A stretch of 64,000 nt of DNA, taken from positions 16,051,608 to 16,115,607 of the forward strand of contig NC_088299.1 of the NCBI RefSeq assembly GCF_032854445.1, read 5' to 3'. Origin of the DNA: Liolophura sinensis (lineage: Eukaryota > Mollusca > Polyplacophora > Chitonida > Chitonidae). Below are positions 50,401 through 61,092 of the stretch, in pieces (positions within the stretch are counted from its first letter, which is position 1; each line of letters starts with the position of its first letter). The position numbers and the translations under genes were made by a program. The notes below the pieces were generated by a model. The model was not told the DNA's origin. It saw only the letters and a list, made by a program, of their open reading frames with translations, and ran no database searches.

Positions 50401-53116
50401 TTAAGGCTTTCTCCGCAAGTGCTGGAAGCACATAGGTAAAACAGTTCAGTACAGGTTTATGGGAATGTGTCCTTATTTTGTGTTTAATCACACTGAAATT
50501 GAACCACATTTAACATTCCCCCATGTTGTTATCTGTGAGCAGGACATGGTTTAGAGAAGGGAGGAGTCACATGTCACCTGTACAACAGCTTACCTGAGGA
50601 TTTGATGATTGTTTACTTGGAGACACTCCCCTGGTACATGAGGATGTACTACAACACATTGAGGATAGAGACTAATGGTACCATGACAGTCAGACCCAGT
50701 AAGTGATGTCAGTCTCATATGTCTGTGAACACAGGAAGTGAAAGTCGTATGTGAGAAGATGTGTCAGCAACCTGTGGATAGTCATGGGTTTCCCCTGGGC
50801 TCTGACCAGTTTCCTCCCATCATATTGCTGGGTGCTGTCATATATTGAAAGTGAAAGTGAAATATTCTTGAACACGATGTAAACCACCAATCAAATAAAT
50901 AAATAAATCAATACTATACCGTAGTATTGCTGTATTAAAGGTCCTTATCATGGGCTCTTGCTGGCTCAAATGGTTAAGGCGCTGGTTCACAGAGACTGTC
51001 AGACCATTGACCAATGAGGTTACCTGCTGGAATTTAACTCTCTTTGAAATTTGTCAGATTTCAGCCAAAGAGAGGTGGTTTCCTCTAGTTTTCTTCCGCT
51101 ACAAACCTAACTGCAGTGATACCAGTGATAAATTCTTGCGCGAACAGTAAACAAACCAATAAACTTGCAATTGTTATGTATTGGAATGTTTTAAAATTTG
51201 AGTTCGACAACATTTAGTTATGTATGCATACTTTCCAACATATCCAATTTTACAGTCATTGTTTAAATGAAAAATTTTTCAAAATGCCAATTGTAAAAGC
51301 TTATAGATAAGTGAACATTCTGTCTACCAATGTATCTTCTTCTTTTCATTGTAATGAATTAATCAATATGGTATTGAGATCTTATTTATCCGTCCCAGTA
51401 AAGCAGACATATCAAGCTTATTTCATGTGTTTACAGAGCATGTTCACTACGTCCCAGGGAAGGACAGAGAGAGACTCTACACTCTGGAACTTGTCCTCCA
51501 CCTACAGGCCTACTCCATCACATCTGTCAGATTTCAGTTTGACCGTGCCTTTCTCAAATGGACAGAGTACCCACCAGATGCCAACCATGGGTTCTATGTT
51601 AACTCTGCTGTGATCAGTGTTAAACTCCCAACCAAAAACCTGGATAAAAGGTAAGGCATGTGGTGGTAAAGAATTAATCCATTTTCGAAGCGTTTATAAA
51701 AGGTTGACTACTGTGATATTATGTGAGGTCTGTGTTACAGTGATGACCCTGTGGTGTAGACTACTGTAATATTGTGTGAAGTCTCTGTTACAGTGATGAC
51801 CCTGTGGTGTAGACTACTGTAATATTGTGTGAGGTCTGTGTTACAGTGATGACCCTGTGGTGTAGACTACTGTAATATTGTGTGAGGTCTGTGTTACAGT
51901 GATGACCCAGTGGTGTAGACTACTGTAATATTGTGTGAGGTCTGTGTTACAGTGATGACCCTATGGTGTAGACTACTGTAATATTGTGTGAGGTCTGTGT
52001 TACAGTGATGACCCTGTGGTGTAGACTACTGTAATATTGTGTGAGGTCTGTGTTACAGTGATGACCCTGTGGTGTAGACTACTGTAATATTGTGTGAGGT
52101 CTGTGTTACAGTGATGACCCAGTGGTGTAGACTACTGTAATATTGTGTGAGGTCTGTGTTACAGTGATGACCCTATGGTGTAGACTACTGTAATATTGTG
52201 TGAGGTCTGTGTTACAGTGATGACCCTGTGGTGTAGACTACTGTAATATTGTGTAAGGTCTCTATTGCAGTGATGACCCTGTGGTGTAGACTACTGTGAT
52301 ATTGTGTAAGGTCTCTGTTACAGTGATGACCCTGTTGTATAGACTGCTGTGATATTGTGTGATATCTCTGTTACAGTGATGACCCTGTGGTATAGACAGC
52401 TGTGATATTGTGTGATATCTCTGTTACAGTGATGACCCTGTGGTATAGACAGCTGTGATGTTGTGTGATATCTCTGTTACAGCGATGACCCTGTGGTTTG
52501 GACTACTGTGATATTGTGTGAGGTCTCTGTTACAGTGATGACCCTGTGGTTTTGACTGCTGTGATGTTGTGTGATATCTCTATTGCACTGATGACACTGT
52601 GGTTTAGACTGCTGTAATATTTTGTGATATCTCTATTACAGTGATGACACTGATTTAAACTACTGTAGTATTGTGTGATATCTCTGTTACAGTGAACACA
52701 CTGGTTTGGACTGCTGTGATATGGTATATTATCTCTGTTACAGTGATGACCCTAACGCTGGGTTCCTCAGGCTTCACACAGAGAGCCTCCTGCTGCAGTT
52801 GCCTACCCCTGACTTCAGCATGCCTTACAACGTCATCTGTTTAGCGTGTACTGTCGTGGCCATAGCATTTGGCTCTCTCCACAACTTGACAACTCGCCGA
52901 TTCCAGCTCGTCGACCCGAGCAAGAAGAAAGGACTCAAGGAGAAAATAAAGTCTTTTTTGCAGCGTGTTTTCAAACAAAAGCCCAAGGAAGGAAGTGTGG
53001 AGGTCAGTGATACTACTAAAGAAAGCTCAGAAGACAAATCTGGTGGAGAAAAGATGAAAAAAAAGTCTAAAGACTCTCTGGAACAAGAGGAACAATTGGA
53101 TAAAAAAGTGCTATGA
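41489..53116 (+). CDS. PIGT: GPI transamidase component PIG-T
   Basis: PIG-T is an ER-membrane subunit of the GPI transamidase. The exons are 41489-41711, 42758-42935, 43490-43727, 44688-44774, 47926-48013, 48801-48895, 49234-49441, 50543-50698, 51437-51650 and 52744-53116, giving 619 residues with agreeing phases. The start has a signal-peptide-like core [17 protein letters not shown]; an in-frame ATG at 41519 is an alternative start. Diagnostic stretches are [39 protein letters not shown] (the last Cys corresponds to the residue disulfide-linked to PIG-K in human), [23 protein letters not shown] and [17 protein letters not shown]-terminal membrane helix is followed by a cytosolic tail that is longer and more Lys/Glu-rich than in human (578 residues total). 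Introns 4 and 9 end in arrays of decoy acceptors. Confidence 0.95.
41905..42052 (+). mobile_element. SINE-C fragment, PIGT intron 1
   Basis: It shares GGAAAGTTCGTCAGTAACTT, GGTTTCCTCC and the ATAAATAAA end with the copies at 26145 and 53418. Confidence 0.65.
42530..42680 (-). mobile_element. SINE-A fragment, PIGT intron 1
   Basis: TTATTTATTTGATTGGTGTT, then TTTACGCCGTACTCAAGAAT and CACTTATACGACGACGGCCA, match the full copy at 46181. It is truncated after GAGGAAGCCAGC and lies just before exon 2. Confidence 0.88.
43768..43860. repeat. ~21 bp tandem repeat in PIGT intron 3, 4-5 copies
   Basis: Units read TACATGTACTGTATTGATCTC with small changes. Confidence 0.88.
44036..44195. repeat. ~20 bp tandem repeat in PIGT intron 3, 7-8 copies
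   Basis: Units read TTGTGATTTGCTGAAGGATC with small changes and one partial unit. Confidence 0.88.
45755..46610. repeat. ~29-31 bp minisatellite in PIGT intron 4, interrupted by a SINE
   Basis: Units contain GGCAGTCTAATGTTCCATGG and GAACACAT. The array is split by the SINE at 46181-46448. No match to PIGT exons was seen, so this array is not exon-derived. Confidence 0.93.
46181..46448 (-). mobile_element. SINE-A, best full-length copy (268 bp)
   Basis: The minus-strand copy runs from a tRNA-like head (GTAGCTCAGTTGGTTAGCG on the minus strand, box B GTTCAAGTC) through a conserved GC-rich centre (CCCGGGCTCTGCCGGGT) to the AATATTCTTGAGTACAGTGT and AAATAAATA tail. It is flanked by a 13 bp direct repeat GACATTGGCAGTG at 46168-46180 and 46449-46461. 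Other copies in the minisatellite read ACACATTGG, so the duplication looks genuine. The type resembles tRNA-derived SINEs with conserved central domains of molluscs; the family name was not checked. Confidence 0.93.
47692..47925 (+). repeat. 54 bp repeat seeded on the PIGT exon 5 acceptor, 4 decoys plus the real site
   Basis: The AG dinucleotides are at 47709, 47763, 47817, 47871 and 47925, exactly 54 bp apart. Each is preceded by TTGTGTGTTTTGC or TTGTGTGTTTTAC and followed by GATGCTGATTGTACKAGRCC. The last is the true start of exon 5 ([13 protein letters not shown]). Because 54 is a multiple of three and the frame is open, each decoy would add 18 residues ([18 protein letters not shown]) per unit. 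Confidence 0.95.
48110..48645. repeat. 21 bp minisatellite with higher-order repeats, PIGT intron 5
   Basis: Units like ATGAGGTTTCCACCAGATGGT (7 codons, MRFPPDG-like) are repeated about 25 times. Blocks of roughly nine units recur (around 48180-48330 and 48380-48640). The multiple-of-three length leaves frames open on both strands. There is no resemblance to flanking exons. Confidence 0.92.
48755..48776. repeat. (AATC)n microsatellite
   Basis: Five AATC units lie just before PIGT exon 6. Confidence 0.9.
50755..50912 (+). mobile_element. SINE-A fragment, PIGT intron 8
   Basis: Plus-strand 3' part: GTCAGCAACCTGTGGATAGT, GGGTTTCCCCTGGGCTCTG, AAATATTCTTGAACACG and CAATCAAATAAATAAAT. Confidence 0.88.
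51720..52743 (+). repeat. 53 bp repeat seeded on the PIGT exon 10 acceptor, ~19 decoys plus the real site
   Basis: Units end in GTCTGTGTTACAG and continue TGATGACCC, the first nine bases of exon 10 (TGATGACCCTAACGC). AGs fall at 51740, 51793, 51846, 51899 and so on to the real one at 52743. Units near exon 10 are the most diverged and those on the left nearly identical. In the exon phase each decoy gives SDDPVV and then a TAG stop, so a decoy choice would truncate the protein. Confidence 0.95.
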
Positions 53117-55380
53117 TGTTTTAGCTTTTAGAACGTTTTGTATGAAGAGCAGCAGTTTTCATGCATTTTTATGGATCCTATGTAATTCATGTCTACAGCA
53201 ATAATGTAAGAGATCTGCAGAAATATGACAGGATGGTAAATAATGGACATGGAATACCCCGACAGAGTCTACATGGGTGCTAACAACGAACTCTAAGCTC
53301 TAATGACTCTTAAGCTTGACCAGTTTGTTTAATTTCATAGGCCACAGCAAACATGCCCCACCCGCACTCAAATTTCAAAGAGGATGTTAAGCAGTGGCTG
53401 ACACTCTTGTAGCCATTTGGACAGTCTAACGTTTGTTGAAGACCCCCAATGTGCACATCGGTATGTCACATGGGAAAATTTGTCATTTACATGACTCAGG
53501 TTTCGTGCTTTAGCACGGGCTATCCAGTTTCCCCTGGGCACTCTGGTTTCCTTGGGGCTTTTCAGTTTCCTCTGGGCACTCTGGTTTCCTCCACCCATAA
53601 AACTGACTGTTTTTATACAAGTGTAAAATTCTTGAGCATGGTATCAAAGAACAATTAAACAAGTATTAAGCAATCTGGTTATCCAGATGTCTCAGTAAGA
53701 GCAAGAAGTACCCTATAACGTTGCTCTTTCTCTTGAACATAATCAAGTTAAATACGTGTAGTTTTAGATAAACAGAAACTTTGCAGACAATATTAGTTAC
53801 ATTGTTACTCAGTGATAGGATAGGAAATGTATGGGTGAGGTGTCGGCCAAGCTTAGTATGAGAGTTACTGACACCATATATATAATTATCAGTATCCTCT
53901 CATTGAGTAACCATATAACGAATTTACCCGGCAGAAGACCCACTAATTCAGAACAAAACACCGATGTACAGACGAAGCCCTTCAATGATATGACAATTGT
54001 TTTCACAAACAAAGGGAGATAAACTGGTCAAAAGACACATATGACACCGGCTGCAGAATAAGGCAATATGCATGTGACTGGTGTTGTTCAATATTCTGTC
54101 TGATGTGGGATAATATCAGAAAGTTACTCAAATGCTTAATGAATATTTGCAGTTTTGTTCAGGTCACAAGTATTTGATATTGTATATATGCTATGCCTAA
54201 GAGGTCTTGTTGTAAATCTTCTACAGCTGCGTTCACACCACAGAATTCGTTACATGGACTGTAGAATTCAACAAACTGCAACACATTTGCTCTCAAGCGA
54301 TTGTAGGCAAAGGGTGCAAATCATATGATATGGAGCCTGGCGTGTTTTCGTTTCACTTGGCGTATTTGACAAAACCACAAATCACACCGTGTGAACGTGA
54401 CATACTTTCGTATGCATATATAATCATATACCCTTGCATGTAACCTAAGGTTGGCTGTGAATGTCTCTGATGTTTATCTATGTCTGTATGAGAGAATGTG
54501 TGACTGAATGTTCATTTATGTGTATTTTAGGTACACTCGAAAGTACTAGGGGTGTTCAGTGTACATCTTATGCCCCTTGTATGTTTTGTATCTGAACTAC
54601 TTATAATGAAATCTGGTATAATTCTGGACATTGTATTTGCTCGTGTCTGATAAGTGCTACTTCATATTCAACAGCATGGAACGTGACATGAACACATTTG
54701 GCTGTAGATACAGTACCAAAGCTGTCGTACTGACCTTGAAAGGTGGCGGTAAACATGACTTTGTTGAAAACAGGCGTTCTAAGTTGAACGGTAGGCTTGA
54801 TACTTTCAATGTATTCATGGTCCAACCAACGATGGATTGTTGAACAGTAAAAAAGTTACCTGTGGACTTTCGTTCATTTACACTCCGTCGGTTGATTAGC
54901 ATATTGGTAGGAGAGCTACTGTACCATAACTTAAATTACCTAAACTTTCACCCACAAAAGTGCATTTTTATAGGCAAATGAATGTCACAAAATATTATTT
55001 ATGGTGCTCAGACAATTTCCCAGCGGAATATCATTCCATGTTCCCAGCAAACCTCAAAACACCGTTCTAAAATCTACAGAACTCTCAGAATCTGGAAAAA
55101 TGGCCAAGTTCGTCATGGACAAAATTTATTGCTCCTGGAAAGAGGTAGGTGTTGGTTCCAAACATTCTGGTTTCCCCTGCCCTTAAACCTGACTACTGTA
55201 TGATAGGGCAGATACCAGTCAGCAAAATAACGAGATGGACATAGCACTGATCATCTAAAGCCATCTAAGGTAACCTTTGGTTTGTGGGAACATGCAAGTT
55301 GCTTTTTGGGAACAGCCTTAAGTGCCAATGGAATTTATATGTTAATAAATGTGCATGATGCATGGTGGCGACCATTAACG
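53117..55380. other. PIGT 3' UTR and intergenic, no further gene seen
   Basis: Apart from a SINE-C copy this stretch shows no repeat array or convincing exon. No clear AATAAA was found close after the PIGT stop. Confidence 0.55.
53418..53665 (+). mobile_element. SINE-C copy
   Basis: CAGTCTAACGTTTGTTGAAG, TCACATGGGAAAATTTGTCA, TTTCCTCCACCCATAAAAC and AAAATTCTTGAGCATGG match the copy at 26145-26352. A short internal duplication of TCTGGGCACTCTGGTTTCC is present. Confidence 0.75.
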
Positions 55381-55595
55381 CTACGTTGACGGTGCTGCTG
55401 ATATATTGTGGCAACCATTAATGCCACGTTGATGGTACTGCTGATGTATGGTGGTGACCATTAACGCTACGTTGACGGTGCTGCTGATATATTGTGGCGA
55501 CCATTAATGCCACGTTGATGGTACTGCTGACGTATGGTGGCGACCATTAAAGCCGCGTTGACGGTAATGCTGGCGTATTGTGGCAGTGAGTGTGA
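55380..55595. repeat. ~46 bp tandem repeat, about 5 copies
   Basis: Units contain GTGGCGACCATTAAYGCYACG and TTGAYGGTRCTGCTGATRTA. Two unit variants alternate. Confidence 0.9.
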
Positions 55596-55634
55596 CTTAT
55601 AATAATTACGATAATATTATTTACGCCAGTATGA

Positions 55635-57215
55635 TTTCATGTTTGAGAACAGGGGAGATACGGGAATGTCGATGATTCCATGTTTGTCAACGGGAGATGT
55701 GGGAATGTCGGTGATCCCATATCTGAGAACAGAAGGGGTGCGCGGGTGCAGGAATGTCGCTGGTTCAATGTCTGGGAACAAGAGAGATGCGAGAATATCA
55801 ATGATTCCATGTTTGAGAACAATGGAGAAGCGGGAATGTCGAATGAATGATTATGGCTTAGGGACACATCGGCAATATCTCAGACATATCTTGACAATGG
55901 GAATGTCGATGATTCCACGGCTGAGAACAGGGGAGATGCGGGAATATTGATGATTTCATGCCTGGCAACATGGGAGATGCGGAAATGTCGATGATCCCTT
56001 GTCTGAGAACAAGTGAAATGCGGAAATCTCGATGATTCTTTGTCTGAGAACAAGTGAAATGTGAGGATGTCGATGATTTCATGTCTGAAAAGAGGGTGGA
56101 TGCAGAAGGTCGATGATCCCATCTCCTATAAGAACAAGGGAGATGTGAGGATCCCATGTTTGAGAACAGGGAAGATGTGGGAAGATGTCTGACAGCAGGG
56201 GAGATGTGGGAATGTGAATGATCCCATGTCTGACAACAGGGAAGTGGGGGGAATGTTGATGACTCCATGTCTGAGAACGGGAGATGTGGGAATGTGAATG
56301 ATCCCATGTCTGACAACAGGGAAGTGGGGGGAATGTTGATGACTCCATGTCTGACAACAGGGGAGATGTGGAAATATGAATGATCCCATGTCTGACAACA
56401 GGGAAGTGGGGGGAATGTTGATGACTCCATGTCTGAGAACAGGGGAGATGTGGAAATATGAATGATCCCATGTCTGACAACAGCGAAGTGGGGGGAATGT
56501 TGATGACTCCATGTCTGACAACAGGGGAGATGTGGAAATATGAATGATCCCATGTCTGACAACAGGGAAGTGGGGGGAATGTTGATGACTCCATGTCTGA
56601 CAACAGGGGAGATGTGGGAATGTGAATGATCCCATGTCTGACAACAGGGAAGTGGGGGGAATGTTGATGACTCCATGTCTGAGAACAAGGGAGATGTGGG
56701 AATGTGAATGATCCCATGTCTGACAACAGGGAAGTGGGGGGAATGTTGATGACTCCATGTCTGACAACAGGGGAGATGTGGGAATGTGAATGATCCCATG
56801 TCTGACAACAGGGAAGTGGGGGGAATGTTGATGACTCCATGTCTGAGAACAGTGGAGATGTGGGAATGTGAATGATCCCATGTCTGACAACAGGGAAGTG
56901 GGGGAATGTTGATGACTCCATGTCTGAGAACAGGGGAGATGTGGGAATGTGAATGATCCCATGTCTGACAACAGGGAAGTGGGGGGAATGTTGATGACTC
57001 CATGTCTGAGAACAGGGGAGATGTGGGAATATGAATGATCCCATGTCTGACAACAGGGAAGTGGGGGGAATGTTGATGACTCCATGTCTGAGAACAGGGG
57101 AGATGTGGGAATGTGAATGATCCCATGTCTGAAAACAGGGAAGTGGGGGGAATGTTGATGACTCCATGTCTGAGAACAGGGGAGATGTGGGAATGTTGAT
57201 GATTCTATGTCTAAC
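55635..57215. repeat. ~41 bp minisatellite with 82 bp higher-order unit
   Basis: The right part (56200-57200) alternates two 41 bp units, TGATGACTCCATGTCTGAGA plus GGGGAGATGTGGGAATG, and ATGATCCCATGTCTGACAAC plus GGGAAGTGGGGGGAATG. The left part is more diverged. All three minus-strand frames are open for over 360 codons because the unit contains no stop on that strand; they have repeat-like composition and are not genes. A foreign fragment at 55836-55896 interrupts it. On the minus strand each unit contains a pyrimidine tract followed by TCAGACATGG, which is acceptor-like. Confidence 0.95.
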
Positions 57216-57787
57216 AATGACGGATCTTAAACGTTAAATGTTTCTCCTTGTATCTCTAATTACATTTTCTTGTTGAACACATAAATGTGAAGCGTTCCCA
57301 GCAGCATGTTAGGAATATATGTGCCTCCAAACATACATTCATACGCCTATAGTCAACCACAGAGGACGTTTTGATTAATTTTCACAAAAACAATATGCAA
57401 AGGAACGTTGAACACAAACCATCAAAGAACTAAAAAAGTATGTACATGTAAAGCAGACCTCAGATCTTACTGATGACAGAGTACACGTACCAGTGTAACA
57501 ATTCTTGCCCGTATACCACGGGAAACATGCGCGCAAATAATTAGTGTTTCTCACGTCTTACACTGATTGTATCTACACGGATTTGATAATATACAGGGCA
57601 CGTACCGGTTAATTCTGGACTACTTGTAGAAATACAGAATGACTGCAACTGCATTTTACTGTTAGGTTTCATCTGATGCTTTTGATCTGATTAGTAGTAG
57701 CCTCTTTCTATCTACGCAAATCCGTATGTATAAAACGCAACGCGGTTTAAATTACGATGTCTGGTCAAACAGCTGATTAGAATAAAT

Positions 57788-57917
57788 GTATTTATTTATT
57801 TTATTGGTGTTTTACGCCGTACTCAAAAATATTTCACTTATACGACGGTGGCCAGCATAATGGTGGGCAGAAAGCGGGCCGAGCCCAAGGGAGGCCCACG
57901 ACCATCAGCAGGTTGCC
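57788..57917 (-). mobile_element. SINE-A fragment
   Basis: It has TTTATTGGTGTTTTACGCCG, TACTCAAAAATATTTCACTT and GGCCAGCATAATGGTGGGC, and is truncated after the central domain. Confidence 0.88.
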
Positions 57918-58394
57918 CAGAGCAAGATGGGTTAGTCTGATTGGCTAGGGCATGTCATTTAATTGGTTAACGAACATATCGTAGAGCAATTCGTCGTGGT
58001 ATGAATGGATGAGCGATAGTAGTGTTTCCGCCTGATAGTGACGACGTCACGTTAATTAAACGCTTTTGTCCATTGTAACTGACATATTTTTACAAGTACA
58101 CCAGTTACATGTAGGTATCACGAAATTGCATTCGAAGTTGTTTTCTGATATGCGAAAACGAAGAAGAAATCGGTAATGTTGAAATAGAAAATATTCAGCA
58201 CAAGTATATTTATAATTAACTTCGTCACCTACCTTCCAAGGGCTATTTTGATACATTTATCATTAGACAATTAGCATATCCTTTACAAGAATACCTCATG
58301 CAATATCACTGTAATCAATAAATAGAACCCTTTCTTAGTACATTACGTACGAAACAAAGCTTTCTAATGTATTACCAACAGCACAAAGACCGAT

Positions 58395-60690
58395 GCATGG
58401 CATGTCACACTGGCCTGCCTTGTGAGCTACATGTCGAACTGACCTACTTTGTATGCTGCATGTTACACTGACCTGCCTGGTGAGTTACATGTCACACTGA
58501 CCTACCCTGTGGGCTACATGTCACACCGACCTGCCTTGTAAAGTACATGTCACACTGACCTACCTTGTGGGCTATATGTCACACTGACCTGCCTTGTAAA
58601 GTACATGTCACACTGACCTACCTTGTAAGGTACATATCACACTGACCTACCTGGTGAGCTACATGTCCTGACCTACCTTGTGAGCTACCTGTCATACTGA
58701 CCTACCTTGTAAGCTCCATGCCGCACTGGCCTACTTTGGGCGATACATGTCACACTGACCTAGCTGGTGAGCTACATGTCCTGACCTACCTTGTGGGCTA
58801 CCTGTCACACTGACCTAGCTTGTGAGCTACATGTCACACTGACCTACCCTGTAAGGTACATGCCACACTGACCTACCTGGTGAGCTACATGTCGCACTGA
58901 CCTACCTTGTGAGCTACATGTCACACTGACCTACCTTGTGAGCGACATGTCGAACTGACCTACTTTGTATGCTGCATGTTACACTGACCTACCTGGTGAG
59001 TTACATGTCACACTGACCTACCCTGTGGGCTACATGTCACACTGACCTACCTTGTGAGCTCCATGCCGCACTGGCCTACTTTGGGCGATACATGTCACAC
59101 TGACCTACCTTGTGAGCTACATGTCACACTGACCTACCTTCTAAGGTACATGTCGGGACCGGTAGATCCAGGATCAATCCTTGATCGAGTCACACCTAAG
59201 ACTTTAACAGAGGAAGTTGTAACGTCCTCGCTTGGCGTTCAGCATGAAGGGGATAGTGCAACGACTGGTTGACCCATATTAGTATAATGGCTCGGGCGGG
59301 GCGGCTTACTTGCCTTCGGTAAGTCGTCTCAGTGAAGCAGCACTAAATAAAAGAGCGGTGGAAATCCGTCCCGCAACAAGGAGGCACATTACACGTACAT
59401 GCACCCTAAAGATTCCTTCGTCGTCATATGACTGAAAAATTGTTGAGTACGACGTTAAACCCCAAGCACTCACTCACTCTAAGGTACATGCCACACTGAC
59501 CTACCTGGTGACTTACATGTCGCACTGACCTACTTGTGAGCTACATGTCACACTGACCTACCTTGTGGGCTAAATGGCACACTGACCTGCCTTGTAAAGT
59601 ACGTCACACTGACCTACCTTGTAAGGTACATGTTACACTGACCTACCTGGTGAGCTACATGCCACACTGACCTACCTTGTGAGCTATATGTCACACTGAC
59701 CTACCTGGTAAGGTACATGTCACACTGACCTACATTGTGAGCTACATGTCACACTGATTAAACTTGTGAGCTACATGTCACACTTACCTTCCTTGTGAGC
59801 TACATGTCACAATGACATATCTTTTGAGGGATAGATCACACTGACCTACCTTGTGAGTTACATGTCACACTGACCTAACTGGTGAGCTACATGTCACCCT
59901 GACCTACCTTGTAAGCTACATGTCACACTGACCTACCTTGTGAGCTACATGCCACACTGACCTAGCTTGTGAGATATATGTCACACTGACCTACCTGGTG
60001 AGATACATGTCACACCGACCTAACTGGTGAGCTACATGTCACACTGACCTACCTTGTGAGCTATATGTCACACTGACCTACCTGGTAAGGTACATGTCAC
60101 ACTGACCTACATTGTGAGCTACATGTCACACTGATTAAACTTGTGAGCTACATGTCACACTTACCTTCCTTGTGAGCTACATGTCACAATGACATATCTT
60201 TTGAGGGATAGATCACACTGACCTACCTTGTGAGTTACATGTCACACTGACCTAACTGGTGAGCTACATGTCACCCTGACCTACCTTGTAAGCTACATGT
60301 CACACTGACCTACCTTGTGAGCTACATGCCACACTGACCTAGCTTGTGAGATATATGTCACACTGACCTACCTGGTGAGATACATGTCACACCGACCTAA
60401 CTGGTGAGCTACATGTCACCCTGACCTATCTTGTGACCTACATGTCACATTGACCCACCTTGTGAGCTACATGCCACACTGACCTAGCTTGTGAGATACA
60501 TGTCACACTGGCATACCTTGTAAGGCACGTCACACTGACCTACCTAGTGAGCTACATGTCCTGACCTACCTTGTGAGCTACATGTCACACTTACTTACCT
60601 TGTGAGCTACATGTCACACTGACCAACCTTGTAAGCTACATGTCATACTGGCCCATCTTGTGAGCTACATGCCACACTGCTGTAAACAGG
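58395..60690. repeat. ~29 bp minisatellite, ~65 copies, with a SINE insertion and a 377 bp internal duplication
   Basis: Units read CACACTGACCTACCTTGTGA followed by GCTACATGT with variants (CCTGGTGAG, TTGTAAGG). It is interrupted by SINE-B at 59153-59477. The block from about 59665 to 60041 repeats at about 60042-60418 with an offset of 377, nearly identical, so one duplication is recent. Confidence 0.95.
59153..59477 (-). mobile_element. SINE-B, full-length copy (~325 bp)
   Basis: It runs from GGGACCGGTAGATCCAGG to CCCCAAGCACTCACTCAC and contains GGCTCGGGCGGGGCGGCTTA, AAAAGAGCGGTGGAAATCC and CATATGACTGAAAAATTG. It is flanked by a 13 bp direct repeat TCTAAGGTACATG at 59140-59152 and 59478-59490. 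From memory, related elements are common in mollusc genomes; the family name was not checked. Confidence 0.85.
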
Positions 60691-60944
60691 ACACCCGAGC
60701 CTAACTCTCTTGGGGCCTATCCACTGAACACCCCATGCAGAGGCTGTCCTGTGTCACACAATGGTGAGAACGACCAATCGGGACCGAGTGAGAAGGCTGT
60801 GTACCCCAGCTCTGGCTCCCCTTGGGCGTATGCTGTCCCTGTCAGGTTCCACAAAGGTGAAGGCCTTCGTATAGTTTGTTACACCTCGAAGAAAAGTGTT
60901 ACCAAACATATTTTGTCAAAGTGTTGCCTGGTAAACTACACCGA

Positions 60945-61092
60945 ACGAGGGAAGGTCTTCCAACAACCTGCGGATGGTCGTGGGTTTCTCCCAGGCTCTG
61001 CCCGGTTTTCTCCCACCATAATGTTGGCTGCGGACATATAAGTGAAATATTCTTGAGTAGGCGTAAAACACCAATCAAATAAATAAATAAAC
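60945..61092 (+). mobile_element. SINE-A fragment
   Basis: Plus-strand 3' part: CAACAACCTGCGGATGGTCG, GGGTTTCTCCCAGGCTCTG, AAATATTCTTGAGTAGGCG and CAATCAAATAAATAAATAA. Confidence 0.9.

Noticed and set aside
55858-57217. Three overlapping minus-strand reading frames of 362-422 codons
   Set aside because: They lie wholly in a 41/82 bp minisatellite; all three frames are open because the unit lacks stops. Composition is purely repeat-driven.
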